Shown: one piece after another, positions 9,284-17,692 of the stretch | How the letters are laid out: every line of letters begins with the position of its first letter | Position numbering within the stretch: position 1 is the stretch's first letter | Assembly (NCBI RefSeq): GCF_001643375.1 | Contig: NZ_LSHB01000014.1 | Coordinates: forward strand, 38,747-102,746 | Origin: Chryseobacterium sp. FP211-J200 | Lineage (GTDB): Bacteria; Bacteroidota; Bacteroidia; Flavobacteriales; Weeksellaceae | Reading direction: 5' to 3' | DNA length: 64,000 nucleotides | Notes under the pieces: model-generated | Database searches by the model: none | The model's input: only the letters and a program-made list of their open reading frames with translations | What the model was told of the DNA's origin: nothing | Made by a program: the position numbers and the translations under genes

Positions 9284-9307
9284 TTTTATCTTTTATTACG
9301 ATAATTA

Positions 9308-10834
9308 ATGAAAATTAGCAACCATTTAGATATAAGGGATTTCCAGAGGATAATCATTGAAAATGAAAATATAGAATTGGACGATACACTTCTACAAAGA
9401 GTGAATGCCAGTTTCCAATTTCTGAAAGAATTTTCTAAAAATAAAGTGATCTATGGTGTCAATACAGGTTTCGGACCAATGGCACAATTCAAGATCAATG
9501 ATCAGGACACGCATCAGCTTCAATATAATTTGATCAGAAGTCATTCTTCTGGCATCGGGAATCCATTGCCTGCAGATGAGGTAAAGGCTTGTATGTTGGC
9601 AAGGCTTAACACTTTGTCACTTGGTCGTTCTGGTGTTCACGATTCTGTCGTTAATTTGCTTAAGGAATTGATAAACAGAAATATTACACCATTGATTTTC
9701 GAACACGGCGGCGTTGGTGCAAGTGGCGATCTGGTGCAATTAGCACACTTGGCTTTGGTTCTAATTGGCGAAGGTGAAGTTTTCTACAAAGACGAAAGAA
9801 GATCAACAAAAGAAGTTTTTGAAACTGAAGGATTGCATCCGATCAATGTTGAGATCCGTGAAGGTCTTGCCTTGATGAACGGAACTTCCGTGATGTCAGG
9901 GATTGGAATCGTCAATTCATACAAAGCCAATCAATTAACCGAGATTTCCATCAAATTATCTTGCGCCATCAACGAACTTGTTCAGGCGTACGATGACCAT
10001 TTTTCAGAATCACTTAATGCAACCAAAAAACATTTGGGACAACAGAAAGTGGCGGAGAAAATGCGCTCCTATTTGTCTGATAGTAAATTAATTAGAAAAA
10101 GAGAAGACCATCTTTATACAAGTTTCGCAGAGCAGGACAAAGTTTTCAAGGAAAAGGTTCAGGAGTATTATTCTTTGAGATGTGTTCCGCAAATTTTAGG
10201 ACCAGTTCTCGACACTTTGGAATATACGGAAGAAGTGCTTGAAAATGAGATCAATTCCGCGAACGATAATCCAATCATCAATGTTGAGGATCAGCACGTT
10301 TATCACGGAGGCAATTTCCACGGCGATTATATTTCGCTCGAAATGGACAAGCTGAAAATAGTTGTGACGAAACTGACAATGTTAGCCGAAAGACAACTGA
10401 ATTATTTGTTAAATGCTAAGATCAACGAAATTTTCCCACCATTTGTGAATTTGGGTAAATTAGGTTTCAATTTTGGAATGCAAGGTGTACAGTTTACAGC
10501 GACTTCTACAACAGCAGAAAGTCAGATGTTGTCCAATCCAATGTACGTTCACAGTATTCCGAATAATAATGACAATCAGGATATTGTAAGTATGGGAACC
10601 AATGCGGCGGTGATCTGCAGAAAGGTCATTGAAAACGCTTTCGAAGTTTTAGCGATTGAAGCAATTACAATCGTTCAGGCAGTTGAGTATCTTGGTTTTC
10701 AGGATAAGATCTCATCATCAACCAAAGAACTTTATACAGAGATCAGAAAGATCATTCCGGCCTTTTCAGAAGATATGGTGATGTATCCGTATTTGGAAGG
10801 TGTTAAGCAATATCTGAAGAATTATAAATATTAA
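9308..10834 (+). CDS. Aromatic amino acid ammonia-lyase, tyrosine ammonia-lyase type
   Basis: This 508-residue enzyme belongs to the histidine/phenylalanine/tyrosine ammonia-lyase family. The Ala138-Ser139-Gly140 triad in GGVGASGDLVQL forms the MIO electrophile, and the Tyr-loop YGVNTGFGP is at ~49-57. At the substrate-selectivity position it has Ser78-His79 (NLIRSHSSG), the pair usually read as histidase-like. As I remember it, the characterised Flavobacterium johnsoniae tyrosine ammonia-lyase has the same context and is very similar throughout. In this locus the enzyme most likely deaminates tyrosine to 4-coumarate, the aryl starter. No other hut genes lie nearby, which argues against histidine degradation. 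It leads the plus-strand operon. Confidence 0.88.
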   Translation: MKISNHLDIRDFQRIIIENENIELDDTLLQRVNASFQFLKEFSKNKVIYGVNTGFGPMAQFKINDQDTHQLQYNLIRSHSSGIGNPLPADEVKACMLARLNTLSLGRSGVHDSVVNLLKELINRNITPLIFEHGGVGASGDLVQLAHLALVLIGEGEVFYKDERRSTKEVFETEGLHPINVEIREGLALMNGTSVMSGIGIVNSYKANQLTEISIKLSCAINELVQAYDDHFSESLNATKKHLGQQKVAEKMRSYLSDSKLIRKREDHLYTSFAEQDKVFKEKVQEYYSLRCVPQILGPVLDTLEYTEEVLENEINSANDNPIINVEDQHVYHGGNFHGDYISLEMDKLKIVVTKLTMLAERQLNYLLNAKINEIFPPFVNLGKLGFNFGMQGVQFTATSTTAESQMLSNPMYVHSIPNNNDNQDIVSMGTNAAVICRKVIENAFEVLAIEAITIVQAVEYLGFQDKISSSTKELYTEIRKIIPAFSEDMVMYPYLEGVKQYLKNYKY

Positions 10835-10890
10835 TGACTAACTCCTAAAGTTTGGAGTCTGTTCTTAATTAAATCTAAAAACTACAACCA

Positions 10891-11622
10891 ATGAAATGTG
10901 CAATCATAACAGGAGGATCCAGAGGAATTGGTAGAGCGATCTGTCTGAAACTGGCAGAAGAAAAAAACTATCACATTCTTATCAATTATACGTCGAACGA
11001 AGACGCCGCAAAAGAAACTTTAGCCAAAGTGGAGGCATTGGGTTCTACAGGAGAAATTCTTAAATTTGATGTAGGAAACGCCGAAGAAACCTTGAAGGTT
11101 CTTGGCGATTGGCAGGAGAAGAATCCAGAATCTTTGGTAGAAGTGATCGTCAACAACGCTGGAATCACTAGAGACGGACTTTTTATGTGGATGAAATCCG
11201 AGGACTGGAACTCTGTGATCAACACAAGTTTGAATGGTTTTTTCAACGTGACCAATTTCTTCATTCAGAAATTGTTGAGAAATAAATACGGTAGGATCAT
11301 CAATATGGTTTCTGTTTCGGGGGTGAAAGGTACCGCTGGACAAACCAACTATTCTGCAGCGAAAGGTGCTGTAGTTGGCGCGACAAAAGCTTTGGCTCAG
11401 GAAGTTGCGAAAAGAAATATTACGGTCAATGCCGTGGCGCCAGGATTTATCAGAACCGATATGACCCAGGATTTTGATGAGAAAGAACTGAAAGCAATGA
11501 TTCCCGCCAATCGTTTTGGTGAAGCAGAAGAAGTAGCTGATCTGGTTGCATTTTTAGCATCAAGAAAATCGTCGTACATCACAGGTGAGGTGATCAACAT
11601 CAACGGAGGAATTTATTCATAA
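10891..11622 (+). CDS. fabG: 3-oxoacyl-ACP reductase, FabG-type
   Basis: A short-chain dehydrogenase of 243 residues that should reduce 3-ketoacyl-ACP with NADPH. It has the nucleotide-binding TGGSRGIG (residues 7-14), NNAG (88-91), and the catalytic Ser141, Tyr154 and Lys158 in the expected spacing, plus the C-terminal TGEVININGG. It sits 56 bp after the lyase gene in the same operon and ahead of a ketosynthase and ACP. It is therefore the likely dedicated ketoreductase for polyene extension rather than the housekeeping fatty-acid copy. Confidence 0.9.
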   Translation: MKCAIITGGSRGIGRAICLKLAEEKNYHILINYTSNEDAAKETLAKVEALGSTGEILKFDVGNAEETLKVLGDWQEKNPESLVEVIVNNAGITRDGLFMWMKSEDWNSVINTSLNGFFNVTNFFIQKLLRNKYGRIINMVSVSGVKGTAGQTNYSAAKGAVVGATKALAQEVAKRNITVNAVAPGFIRTDMTQDFDEKELKAMIPANRFGEAEEVADLVAFLASRKSSYITGEVININGGIYS

Positions 11623-11627
11623 TTAAT

Positions 11628-11704
11628 GTAACAATCTACCAATATATCAGTTTACCAATTTTTAAAAATTGTTACATTGTTTAAACTGATACATTGTTAA
11701 ATTA
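11628..11704. repeat. AT-rich hairpin repeat, family C copy 1
   Basis: The fabG-ketosynthase gap is filled by an imperfect inverted repeat. Left-arm segments such as ATATCAGTTTACCAATTTTT face right-arm segments such as AAAAATTGTTACATTG and AAACTGATACATTGTT. It shares the words AACAATGTA, GTATCA and GTACCAAT with copies at 24006-24075 and 24355-24442. It is a hairpin within an otherwise continuous operon. Confidence 0.7.
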
Positions 11705-11710
11705 TATAAA

Positions 11711-12931
11711 ATGAACAACAGAGTCGTCATTACCGGAATGGGAATTTATTCCTGCATTGGGATTTCTTTGGAAGAAGTTAAAGAATCGCTCTATCAGGGA
11801 AGATCCGGAATTGTTTTGGATGAGGAAAGAAAGGAATTTGGCTACAGGTCAGGTTTGACCGGTCGTGTACCGAAGCCAGATCTGAAGAGCCTTCTCAGCA
11901 GAAGACAGCGCATCAGCATGGGCGAAGAAAGCGAATATGCTTATCTGGCAACGATTGACGCTTTGAAACAAGCTGGCATTGAACAAGAATTTCTTGATGA
12001 GAATGAAGTCGGTATTTTATACGGTAATGACAGCGTTTCTCAGGCAGTTGTAGAAGCGATTGACACTGTGAGAGAAAAGCACGACACCACATTGATGGGT
12101 TCCGGCGCCATCTTCAAATCAATGAATTCCACTGTGACAATGAACCTTTCAACGATTTTCAAACTAAGAGGAATTAATTTAACGATCAGTGCAGCTTGCG
12201 CCAGTGGTTCTCATTCTTTGGGATTAGCTTATTTGCTGATTAAGAACGGAATGCAAGACATTGTTGTTTGTGGAGGTGCGCAGGAAACCAACAAATTTTC
12301 AATGGCAAGTTTCGACGGATTAGGCGTTTTTTCTGTTCGTGAAGATGAACCAGCGAAAGCCTCAAGACCTTTTGATTCTGGAAGAGACGGACTCATTCCA
12401 AGCGGCGGCGCAGCAACCTTGATTGTTGAAAGTCTGGAATCTGCACAAAGAAGAGGTGCCAATATTTTAGCAGAAATTGTCGGCTACGGATTTTCTTCCA
12501 ATGGCGGACACATTTCTACTCCGAATGTTGACGGGCCAGCTCTAGCAATGGAAAGATCTCTGAAACAAGCTGATCTAATGTCTAAAGACATCGATTATAT
12601 CAATGCCCACGCAACTTCCACACCACTAGGCGATGCGAATGAAGCAAAAGCGATACACGAAATTTTCGGAAACGAAATCCCTGTAAGCTCTACCAAATCA
12701 ATGACTGGTCACGAGTGTTGGATGGCGGGCGCAAGCGAAGTGGTCTATTCGATTCTGATGATGCAGAATGATTTCATCGCACCAAACATCAATCTGGAAA
12801 ATCCTGACGAGGACGCAAAAAAGATAAATCTCATCACCGAAACAAAAAATCAAAAAATTGACGTATTTTTGTCGAATTCTTTCGGATTCGGAGGAACCAA
12901 TTCTGCATTGATTGTTAAAAAATTTGTTTAA
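11711..12931 (+). CDS. Beta-ketoacyl-ACP synthase, FabF/KAS II type
   Basis: The 406-residue condensing enzyme has the complete KAS I/II triad: Cys163 in AACASGSHS, His300 in NAHATSTPLGD and His334 in SMTGHECWMAG. It should condense malonyl-ACP with the growing aryl-polyene chain. It is followed 8 bp later by an ACP gene, forming a classical KS-ACP pair. A family C hairpin separates it from fabG. Confidence 0.9.
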   Translation: MNNRVVITGMGIYSCIGISLEEVKESLYQGRSGIVLDEERKEFGYRSGLTGRVPKPDLKSLLSRRQRISMGEESEYAYLATIDALKQAGIEQEFLDENEVGILYGNDSVSQAVVEAIDTVREKHDTTLMGSGAIFKSMNSTVTMNLSTIFKLRGINLTISAACASGSHSLGLAYLLIKNGMQDIVVCGGAQETNKFSMASFDGLGVFSVREDEPAKASRPFDSGRDGLIPSGGAATLIVESLESAQRRGANILAEIVGYGFSSNGGHISTPNVDGPALAMERSLKQADLMSKDIDYINAHATSTPLGDANEAKAIHEIFGNEIPVSSTKSMTGHECWMAGASEVVYSILMMQNDFIAPNINLENPDEDAKKINLITETKNQKIDVFLSNSFGFGGTNSALIVKKFV

Positions 12932-12939
12932 ATAAAGTT

Positions 12940-13194
12940 ATGGAAAAAGAAAAAATTATTACGATTGCTAATGATTTTCTTGTCAATGAGTTTGAGGTGG
13001 ACCGCGATGATATCGCCAATGACGCCAACTTCAAGACCACACTAGGCTTGGACAGCTTGGATTATATCGATATGGTCGTGGTTATCGAATCTAATTTCGG
13101 GGTAAAATTAGGCGAAGCAGACTTCAAAAAAGTCATCACGTTTGAAGATTTCTATAATACGATAGAACAAAAAATTTCAGAAAAAACAGCCTAG
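12940..13194 (+). CDS. Acyl carrier protein (pigment-specific)
   Basis: An 84-residue acidic ACP with the phosphopantetheine site Ser39 in GLDSLDYIDM. It starts 8 bp after the ketosynthase stop and is the first of two ACPs in the cluster; the other is at 24079. It presumably carries the growing polyene or the resorcinol acyl chain; which of the two cannot be told from sequence. Confidence 0.92.
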   Translation: MEKEKIITIANDFLVNEFEVDRDDIANDANFKTTLGLDSLDYIDMVVVIESNFGVKLGEADFKKVITFEDFYNTIEQKISEKTA

Positions 13195-13223
13195 TTTACG
13201 GTTCTATTTGTCTAATTTCTAGA

Positions 13224-13241
13224 ATCTAAAGTCTAACATCT
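13224..13241 (+). repeat. Short direct repeat, family D copy 1
   Basis: The 18-mer ATCTAAAGTCTAACATCT ends 5 bp before the ATG of the acyltransferase gene. The identical 18-mer occurs at 14356-14373, just before the next gene. Both are embedded in tandem-like TCTAA words. Confidence 0.65.
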
Positions 13242-13246
13242 GAACT

Positions 13247-14131
13247 ATGAACAAATGGAAAGGCAAATCCAAAGGAACGATATTGGGCTACCAGATTTTC
13301 GTCTGGTGTATCAAGAATATCGGAATCCGAAGCTCCTATTTTGTCCTCTATTTTGTTGCAACTTACTACTTCATTTTCGAGAAGAAAAGCAACCAATATA
13401 TTTCTTATTATTTCAAAAAACGACTGAATTACAGTGCTTTGAAAACCAAAATTTCCGTTTTCAAAAGCTACTTCGTTTTCGGTAAAGTTTTGATTGATAA
13501 AACCGCCATTTCTGTAGGATTAAGAAATCGATTCACGTACGAATTCGACGGCATTGAGAATATCAAAAACCTTCTCGCCGAGAAAAAAGGTGGCGTGCTC
13601 ATCAGCGCACATATCGGAAATTTCGAAATTGCCGAACATTTTTTTGCCGACATCGACTTTGATGCTCAGATTAATTTAGTCACGACAGACCAGGAATTGA
13701 CGGCAATCAGGGAATATATGGAAAGCATTTCCGTCAAGAAAAGCAACATCAAATTCATTTTTGTGAAGGAGGATATGTCGCACATTTTCAGAATCAACGA
13801 AGCTTTGTCCAAGAACGAACTCATTTGTTTCACAGGCGACAGATATTTCGAAGGTTCAAAATTTCTAAAAGCCGACTTGCTCGGAAAAACCGCCAAATTT
13901 CCTGCTGGACCTTTCCTCATTGCCTCCAGATTGCGCGTTCCCGTGGTTTATGTTTACGTAATGAAGGAAAAAAATCTCCATTATCATCTCTACGCAAGAG
14001 TCGCTCAAAACATCAAAAACCGGGATTCACAAGGTTTGCTCGACTCCTACGTCCAAAATCTGGAATCGATGCTCAAAAAATATCCACTCCAATGGTTCAA
14101 TTACTTCGACTTTTGGGACGATATTGATTGA
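13247..14131 (+). CDS. LpxL/HtrB-like acyltransferase
   Basis: A 294-residue protein of the lysophospholipid/lipid A acyltransferase family, with an N-terminal membrane-associated helix (~28-44) and the HX4E catalytic motif His122-Glu127 in SAHIGNFEIAEHF. FTGDRYFEGS and FPAGPFLIASR follow, as in LpxL-type enzymes. Aryl polyene and flexirubin clusters commonly encode such a protein. It may attach the aryl-polyene acyl group to its alcohol or phenol acceptor, a role inferred from family and context. The ACP gene lies just upstream. Confidence 0.82.
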   Translation: MNKWKGKSKGTILGYQIFVWCIKNIGIRSSYFVLYFVATYYFIFEKKSNQYISYYFKKRLNYSALKTKISVFKSYFVFGKVLIDKTAISVGLRNRFTYEFDGIENIKNLLAEKKGGVLISAHIGNFEIAEHFFADIDFDAQINLVTTDQELTAIREYMESISVKKSNIKFIFVKEDMSHIFRINEALSKNELICFTGDRYFEGSKFLKADLLGKTAKFPAGPFLIASRLRVPVVYVYVMKEKNLHYHLYARVAQNIKNRDSQGLLDSYVQNLESMLKKYPLQWFNYFDFWDDID

Positions 14132-14146
14132 TTTTCAATATATTTA

Positions 14147-14250
14147 TGGCAGCTATTTCCGCCTTCCGTTCCCAATCTTTTTGCCACCGCTTTTCCAGCC
14201 ACAAAAAAGGATTTCCACTCAAGTCGGGCTGCAGATTCAACATAACTTAA
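14147..14250 (+). repeat. Dispersed structured repeat, family A copy 1
   Basis: A ~100-bp element right after the acyltransferase gene. Conserved blocks are GGCAGCTATTTCCGCCTTCC, ATCTTTTTG, TTTTCCAGCCAC, CAAAAAAGGAT and AAGTCGGGCTG. The ATCTTTTTG and CAAAAAAGGAT blocks are complementary and would form a hairpin. Related copies are at 17575-17688 (minus), 43672-43780 and 63911-64000. No reading frame of interest covers it. Confidence 0.75.
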
Positions 14251-14355
14251 CATTTCAAATTAAAAACCCAATTTTGTCATTCCGTAGGAATCTAAATATA
14301 GCAGTCACCAATGAATAACAAAAAATAAATTCGTTGAATATACTTTAAATCTAAT

Positions 14356-14373
14356 ATCTAAAGTCTAACATCT
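14356..14373 (+). repeat. Short direct repeat, family D copy 2
   Basis: Identical 18-mer to 13224-13241, here 14 bp before the TTG start of the CrtI-like gene. The surrounding sequence (CTAATATCTAAAG) is again built from TCTAA-like words. Confidence 0.65.
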
Positions 14374-14387
14374 CACTTCTAAAATAA

Positions 14388-15920
14388 TTGAAAAAACAAT
14401 ACGACATACTCGTCATCGGAAGCGGAATTGGAGGACTTGTTTCTGCCTTGGTTTTGGCGAAAGAAGGTCTTAAAGTATGCGTATTGGAAAAGAATAATCA
14501 GTACGGCGGAAATCTTCAAACCTTTTCGCGTGACAAACTCATTTTCGATACAGGTGTTCATTATCTAGGCGGACTGTCCGAAGGTCAGAATCTTCACCAA
14601 TATTTCAAATACCTCGACATCATCCAAGATTTGAATCTTGAAAAAATGAACGAAATCGGATTCGACAAAATTACTTTCGACAATGATGAAATCGAATATC
14701 CACATTCCCAGGGTTATGACAATTTTGTCAATCAATTAGCTAAGATTTTTCCTGAAGAGCGAGAGAATTTAATTAGTTACATTAATGAAATTCAGAATGT
14801 TTGCAACCAGTTTCCAAGATACAATCTCGTAGGCGAAGGAAAATATAATGAGGATATTCTTTACATCAACGCCAAGGATTTTATAGCATCAATCACATCA
14901 AACAAGAAATTACAAACCGTTTTAGCAGGTTCCAATTTTCTTTATGCGGGTTCGGATAAAACACCATTGTATGTTCATGCTTTGACCGTCAATTCTTATA
15001 TTCAAAGTGCTTATAAATGTACAAACGGCGGAAGTCAAATTTCAAAATTATTGATTAAACAATTGAGAAATCACGGCGCAGAAGTCTACAAACATTCCGA
15101 AGTTTCAGAGATGATTTTTGATGAAGAAGAAATTTTGATATCCGTAAAAACCAAGGACGGAAAAGAATATTTTGCCAAGAAATTCATTTCTAATATTGAG
15201 ATAAAAACAACTTTGGATTTGATTGGCAGAGAACATTTCAAGAAATCTTTCACCAAAAGAATTGATGAATTGGAACCGATAAGTTCCTGTTTCAGCGTTT
15301 ACATCGTTTTGAAACCAAAGACTTTCAAATATTTTAATTTCAATTATTACCATTACAAGAACGAAGAAAATATTTGGAATCAGTCCAATTATTCGGAAGA
15401 GAATTGGCCAGAATCTTATATGCTTTCGGCAACGGTTTCGAGGCAAAATCCGGAGTTCGCAGAAAGCTTGACCATTTTGACCTATATGAATTATGATGAG
15501 GTCAAACAATGGGAAAAGACATTCAATACGGTTGCAGAAGAACACGAACGAGGAAATACTTATGAAAATTTCAAAAGTGAAAAAGCTGAAAAACTAATTT
15601 TAGAAGTTGAAAATAAATTCCCTGAATTGCGTTCTCAAATCAAAGCTGTTCACACTTCCTCGCCACTTTCTTATCGCGATTACATCGGCGGTTACAAGGG
15701 AAATATGTATGGCTACACAAAAGATTCTTCCAATCCGATGAAAACGATTTTTTCGCCAAAAACAAAAGTCAGCAACCTTTTCCTGACTGGTCAAAGCGTA
15801 AATATGCACGGGATTTTGGGATGTACAATTGGCGCTTTCAACACCTGCTCGGAGATTTTGGGAAAGGAATTGATTGATGAAAGATTGACTCAAGTTTTAA
15901 ATCAAACCGATGAAAAATAG
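14388..15920 (+). CDS. CrtI/CrtISO-like FAD-dependent oxidoreductase
   Basis: The 510-residue protein, with a TTG start, belongs to the phytoene desaturase/carotenoid isomerase family. The dinucleotide-binding motif GSGIGGLVSAL is at residues ~11-21, the following YGGNLQTF segment is typical, and the C-terminal FLTGQSVNMHGILGCTIGAF matches the family's FAD-binding end. No carotenoid genes are nearby. In the pigment operon it may desaturate or isomerise the polyene or an intermediate. Its stop overlaps the next gene by 11 bp, indicating translational coupling. Confidence 0.85.
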   Translation: MKKQYDILVIGSGIGGLVSALVLAKEGLKVCVLEKNNQYGGNLQTFSRDKLIFDTGVHYLGGLSEGQNLHQYFKYLDIIQDLNLEKMNEIGFDKITFDNDEIEYPHSQGYDNFVNQLAKIFPEERENLISYINEIQNVCNQFPRYNLVGEGKYNEDILYINAKDFIASITSNKKLQTVLAGSNFLYAGSDKTPLYVHALTVNSYIQSAYKCTNGGSQISKLLIKQLRNHGAEVYKHSEVSEMIFDEEEILISVKTKDGKEYFAKKFISNIEIKTTLDLIGREHFKKSFTKRIDELEPISSCFSVYIVLKPKTFKYFNFNYYHYKNEENIWNQSNYSEENWPESYMLSATVSRQNPEFAESLTILTYMNYDEVKQWEKTFNTVAEEHERGNTYENFKSEKAEKLILEVENKFPELRSQIKAVHTSSPLSYRDYIGGYKGNMYGYTKDSSNPMKTIFSPKTKVSNLFLTGQSVNMHGILGCTIGAFNTCSEILGKELIDERLTQVLNQTDEK

Positions 15921-17556
15921 AATTCTACTTTATCTGTTTTTTATTTTAAATGTCATTTCTTGTGGCGTTTCAAAATCCATCCATCACGTTCCGGAAATCG
16001 GCCAATATTCTCTTGAGATTCCAAAAATTAATAAGGTAAACGACTCAACTTTTAGTTTTAAACAAAATTATCTGACCAAAAATAAACAGCAACTTTGGGA
16101 ACTTTACATCCAAGGAAATCCTTTGCAGTTGGGCTATAATAATGGTGCGTTGACTCAAAGTCTGATGCAGAATCAGGAAGCGATTTTCTTTTCCAAGGTC
16201 GAAGGTTTTGTGCCTTCAAAATTCAAACAAAAATTGTTGAATGGTTTTTTGAAATGGTACAATCGCAAAATGTATTTGAATATTCGTGAAGATTATCAAA
16301 CCGAAATCTATGGTTTGTCCCAATATTCATCGGACAAATATAATTTTATCGCACCAAAATATCTCAGAAGTTTATACTTGCACGGCGCGCACGATATTGG
16401 CCACGCAATGCAGGATTTGGCGATGGTTGGCTGTTCGTCTTTGGCTGTTTGGAACGAAAATACGGATGACGGCGAATTGCTCATTGGAAGAAATTTTGAT
16501 TTTTATGTTGGCGATGAGTTTGCGAAAAATAAGTTGGTCGAATTTGTAGAACCGGAAAACGGAATTCCATATATGTCGGTCAGTTGGCCCGGAATGATTG
16601 GTGTAGTTTCCGGAATGAATAAGGAAGGAATTACGGTCACAATCAACGCTGGAAAATCCAAAATTCCGATGACCGCAAAAACACCGATTTCGCTTGTGAC
16701 GAGAGAAATTCTACAATTTGCTAAAAATATTGATGAAGCGATTGCGATTGCAAAAAAGCGAAAAGTCTTTGTCTCAGAATCGATTTTGGTGGGAAGTTCG
16801 AATGATAAAAATGCTGTGATTATCGAGGTTTCGCCAGATGATTTTGGTGTTTATAAAGTTCAGAATTCGAGTCAGTTGGTTTGTACGAATCATTTTCAGT
16901 CAGAAGCTTACAAAGATGATGAGCGAAATCTGAAGCAGATTGCGGAAAGCCATTCGGAATATCGGTATGAGAAACTTCAGGAATTGTTGGAAGAAAATCC
17001 AAAGTTGAATCCTGAAAAAATGGCTTCGATTCTAAGAGATAGATCTGGTTTGAAAGGAGAAAAAATCGGTTACGGAAATGAGAAAGCTTTGAATCAACTT
17101 TTGGCGCATCACGCGGTGATTTTTTCGCCGGAGAAACGTTTGGTTTGGGTGTCGTCAAATCCTTATCAGTTGGGCGAATTTGTCTGTTATGATTTGAATA
17201 AAATCTTCTCTGATGAACGATTGAAAACAGGAGGATTTGCGACTTCAAATTTGAATATTGCGAAAGATTCTTTTGTGGACTCTCAGGAATTCAAAAATTA
17301 TGAAGAATTTAAAAAATTGAGTTCTCAGTTTGATGCAAATAAAATATTGTCTGATGAATTTATAAATCATTATCAAACTTTAAATCCCGATTTTTGGTTT
17401 GTTTATTATCAGGCTGGGAAATATTATTTCAATCAAAAAGATTATCAGAAGGCTAAAATTGAATTTGAAAAAGCTTTGAAGAAGCAGATTACAACGGTTC
17501 CCGACAAAGGGAATGTTGAGAAATATTTGAAGAAGACTTTGAGAAAGTTGAAGTGA
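15910..17556 (+). CDS. C45-family N-terminal-nucleophile hydrolase/acyltransferase lipoprotein with C-terminal TPR
   Basis: The 548-residue protein has a lipoprotein signal (NVISC, Cys ~18). Its core is related to acyl-CoA:6-aminopenicillanate acyltransferases and choloylglycine hydrolases. The likely autocatalytic nucleophile is Cys175 in MVGCSSLAVW, followed by LLIGRNFDFYVG and MNKEGITVTIN. A single TPR-like motif (YYQAGKYYFNQKDYQKAK) lies near residue ~500. The fold suggests amide or ester hydrolysis or acyl transfer at the outer membrane or in the periplasm. The start overlaps the CrtI-like gene by 11 bp, and it ends the plus-strand operon. Confidence 0.82.
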   Translation: MKNRILLYLFFILNVISCGVSKSIHHVPEIGQYSLEIPKINKVNDSTFSFKQNYLTKNKQQLWELYIQGNPLQLGYNNGALTQSLMQNQEAIFFSKVEGFVPSKFKQKLLNGFLKWYNRKMYLNIREDYQTEIYGLSQYSSDKYNFIAPKYLRSLYLHGAHDIGHAMQDLAMVGCSSLAVWNENTDDGELLIGRNFDFYVGDEFAKNKLVEFVEPENGIPYMSVSWPGMIGVVSGMNKEGITVTINAGKSKIPMTAKTPISLVTREILQFAKNIDEAIAIAKKRKVFVSESILVGSSNDKNAVIIEVSPDDFGVYKVQNSSQLVCTNHFQSEAYKDDERNLKQIAESHSEYRYEKLQELLEENPKLNPEKMASILRDRSGLKGEKIGYGNEKALNQLLAHHAVIFSPEKRLVWVSSNPYQLGEFVCYDLNKIFSDERLKTGGFATSNLNIAKDSFVDSQEFKNYEEFKKLSSQFDANKILSDEFINHYQTLNPDFWFVYYQAGKYYFNQKDYQKAKIEFEKALKKQITTVPDKGNVEKYLKKTLRKLK

Positions 17557-17574
17557 GGATAAATCGTCAAATGA

Positions 17575-17688
17575 TTGGGAAGCGTTCAACTTTGCGAAGC
17601 GCAACCGACTTGAACGGAGCTCATTTTTTGTGGCTGGAAAAGCTTAGGCAAAAATAGCGGGAGTGGAAGGCGGATAAGTTGCCCAAAT
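17575..17688 (-). repeat. Dispersed structured repeat, family A copy 2
   Basis: This copy is reversed and lies between the convergent C45 and GT2 genes. Read on the minus strand it shows CCGCCTTCC, GCTATTTTTG, GCTTTTCCAGCCAC, CAAAAAATGAGC and TTCAAGTCGG, in the same order as copy 1. The stem bases differ from copy 1 yet remain largely complementary (GC...TTTTTG with CAAAAA...GC). It may also serve as a terminator region, since nothing else fills the gap. Confidence 0.75.
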
Positions 17689-17692
17689 CATT

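Noticed and set aside
9308..10834. Histidine degradation gene hutH
   Set aside because: No hutU, hutI or hutG nearby and all neighbours belong to pigment synthesis.
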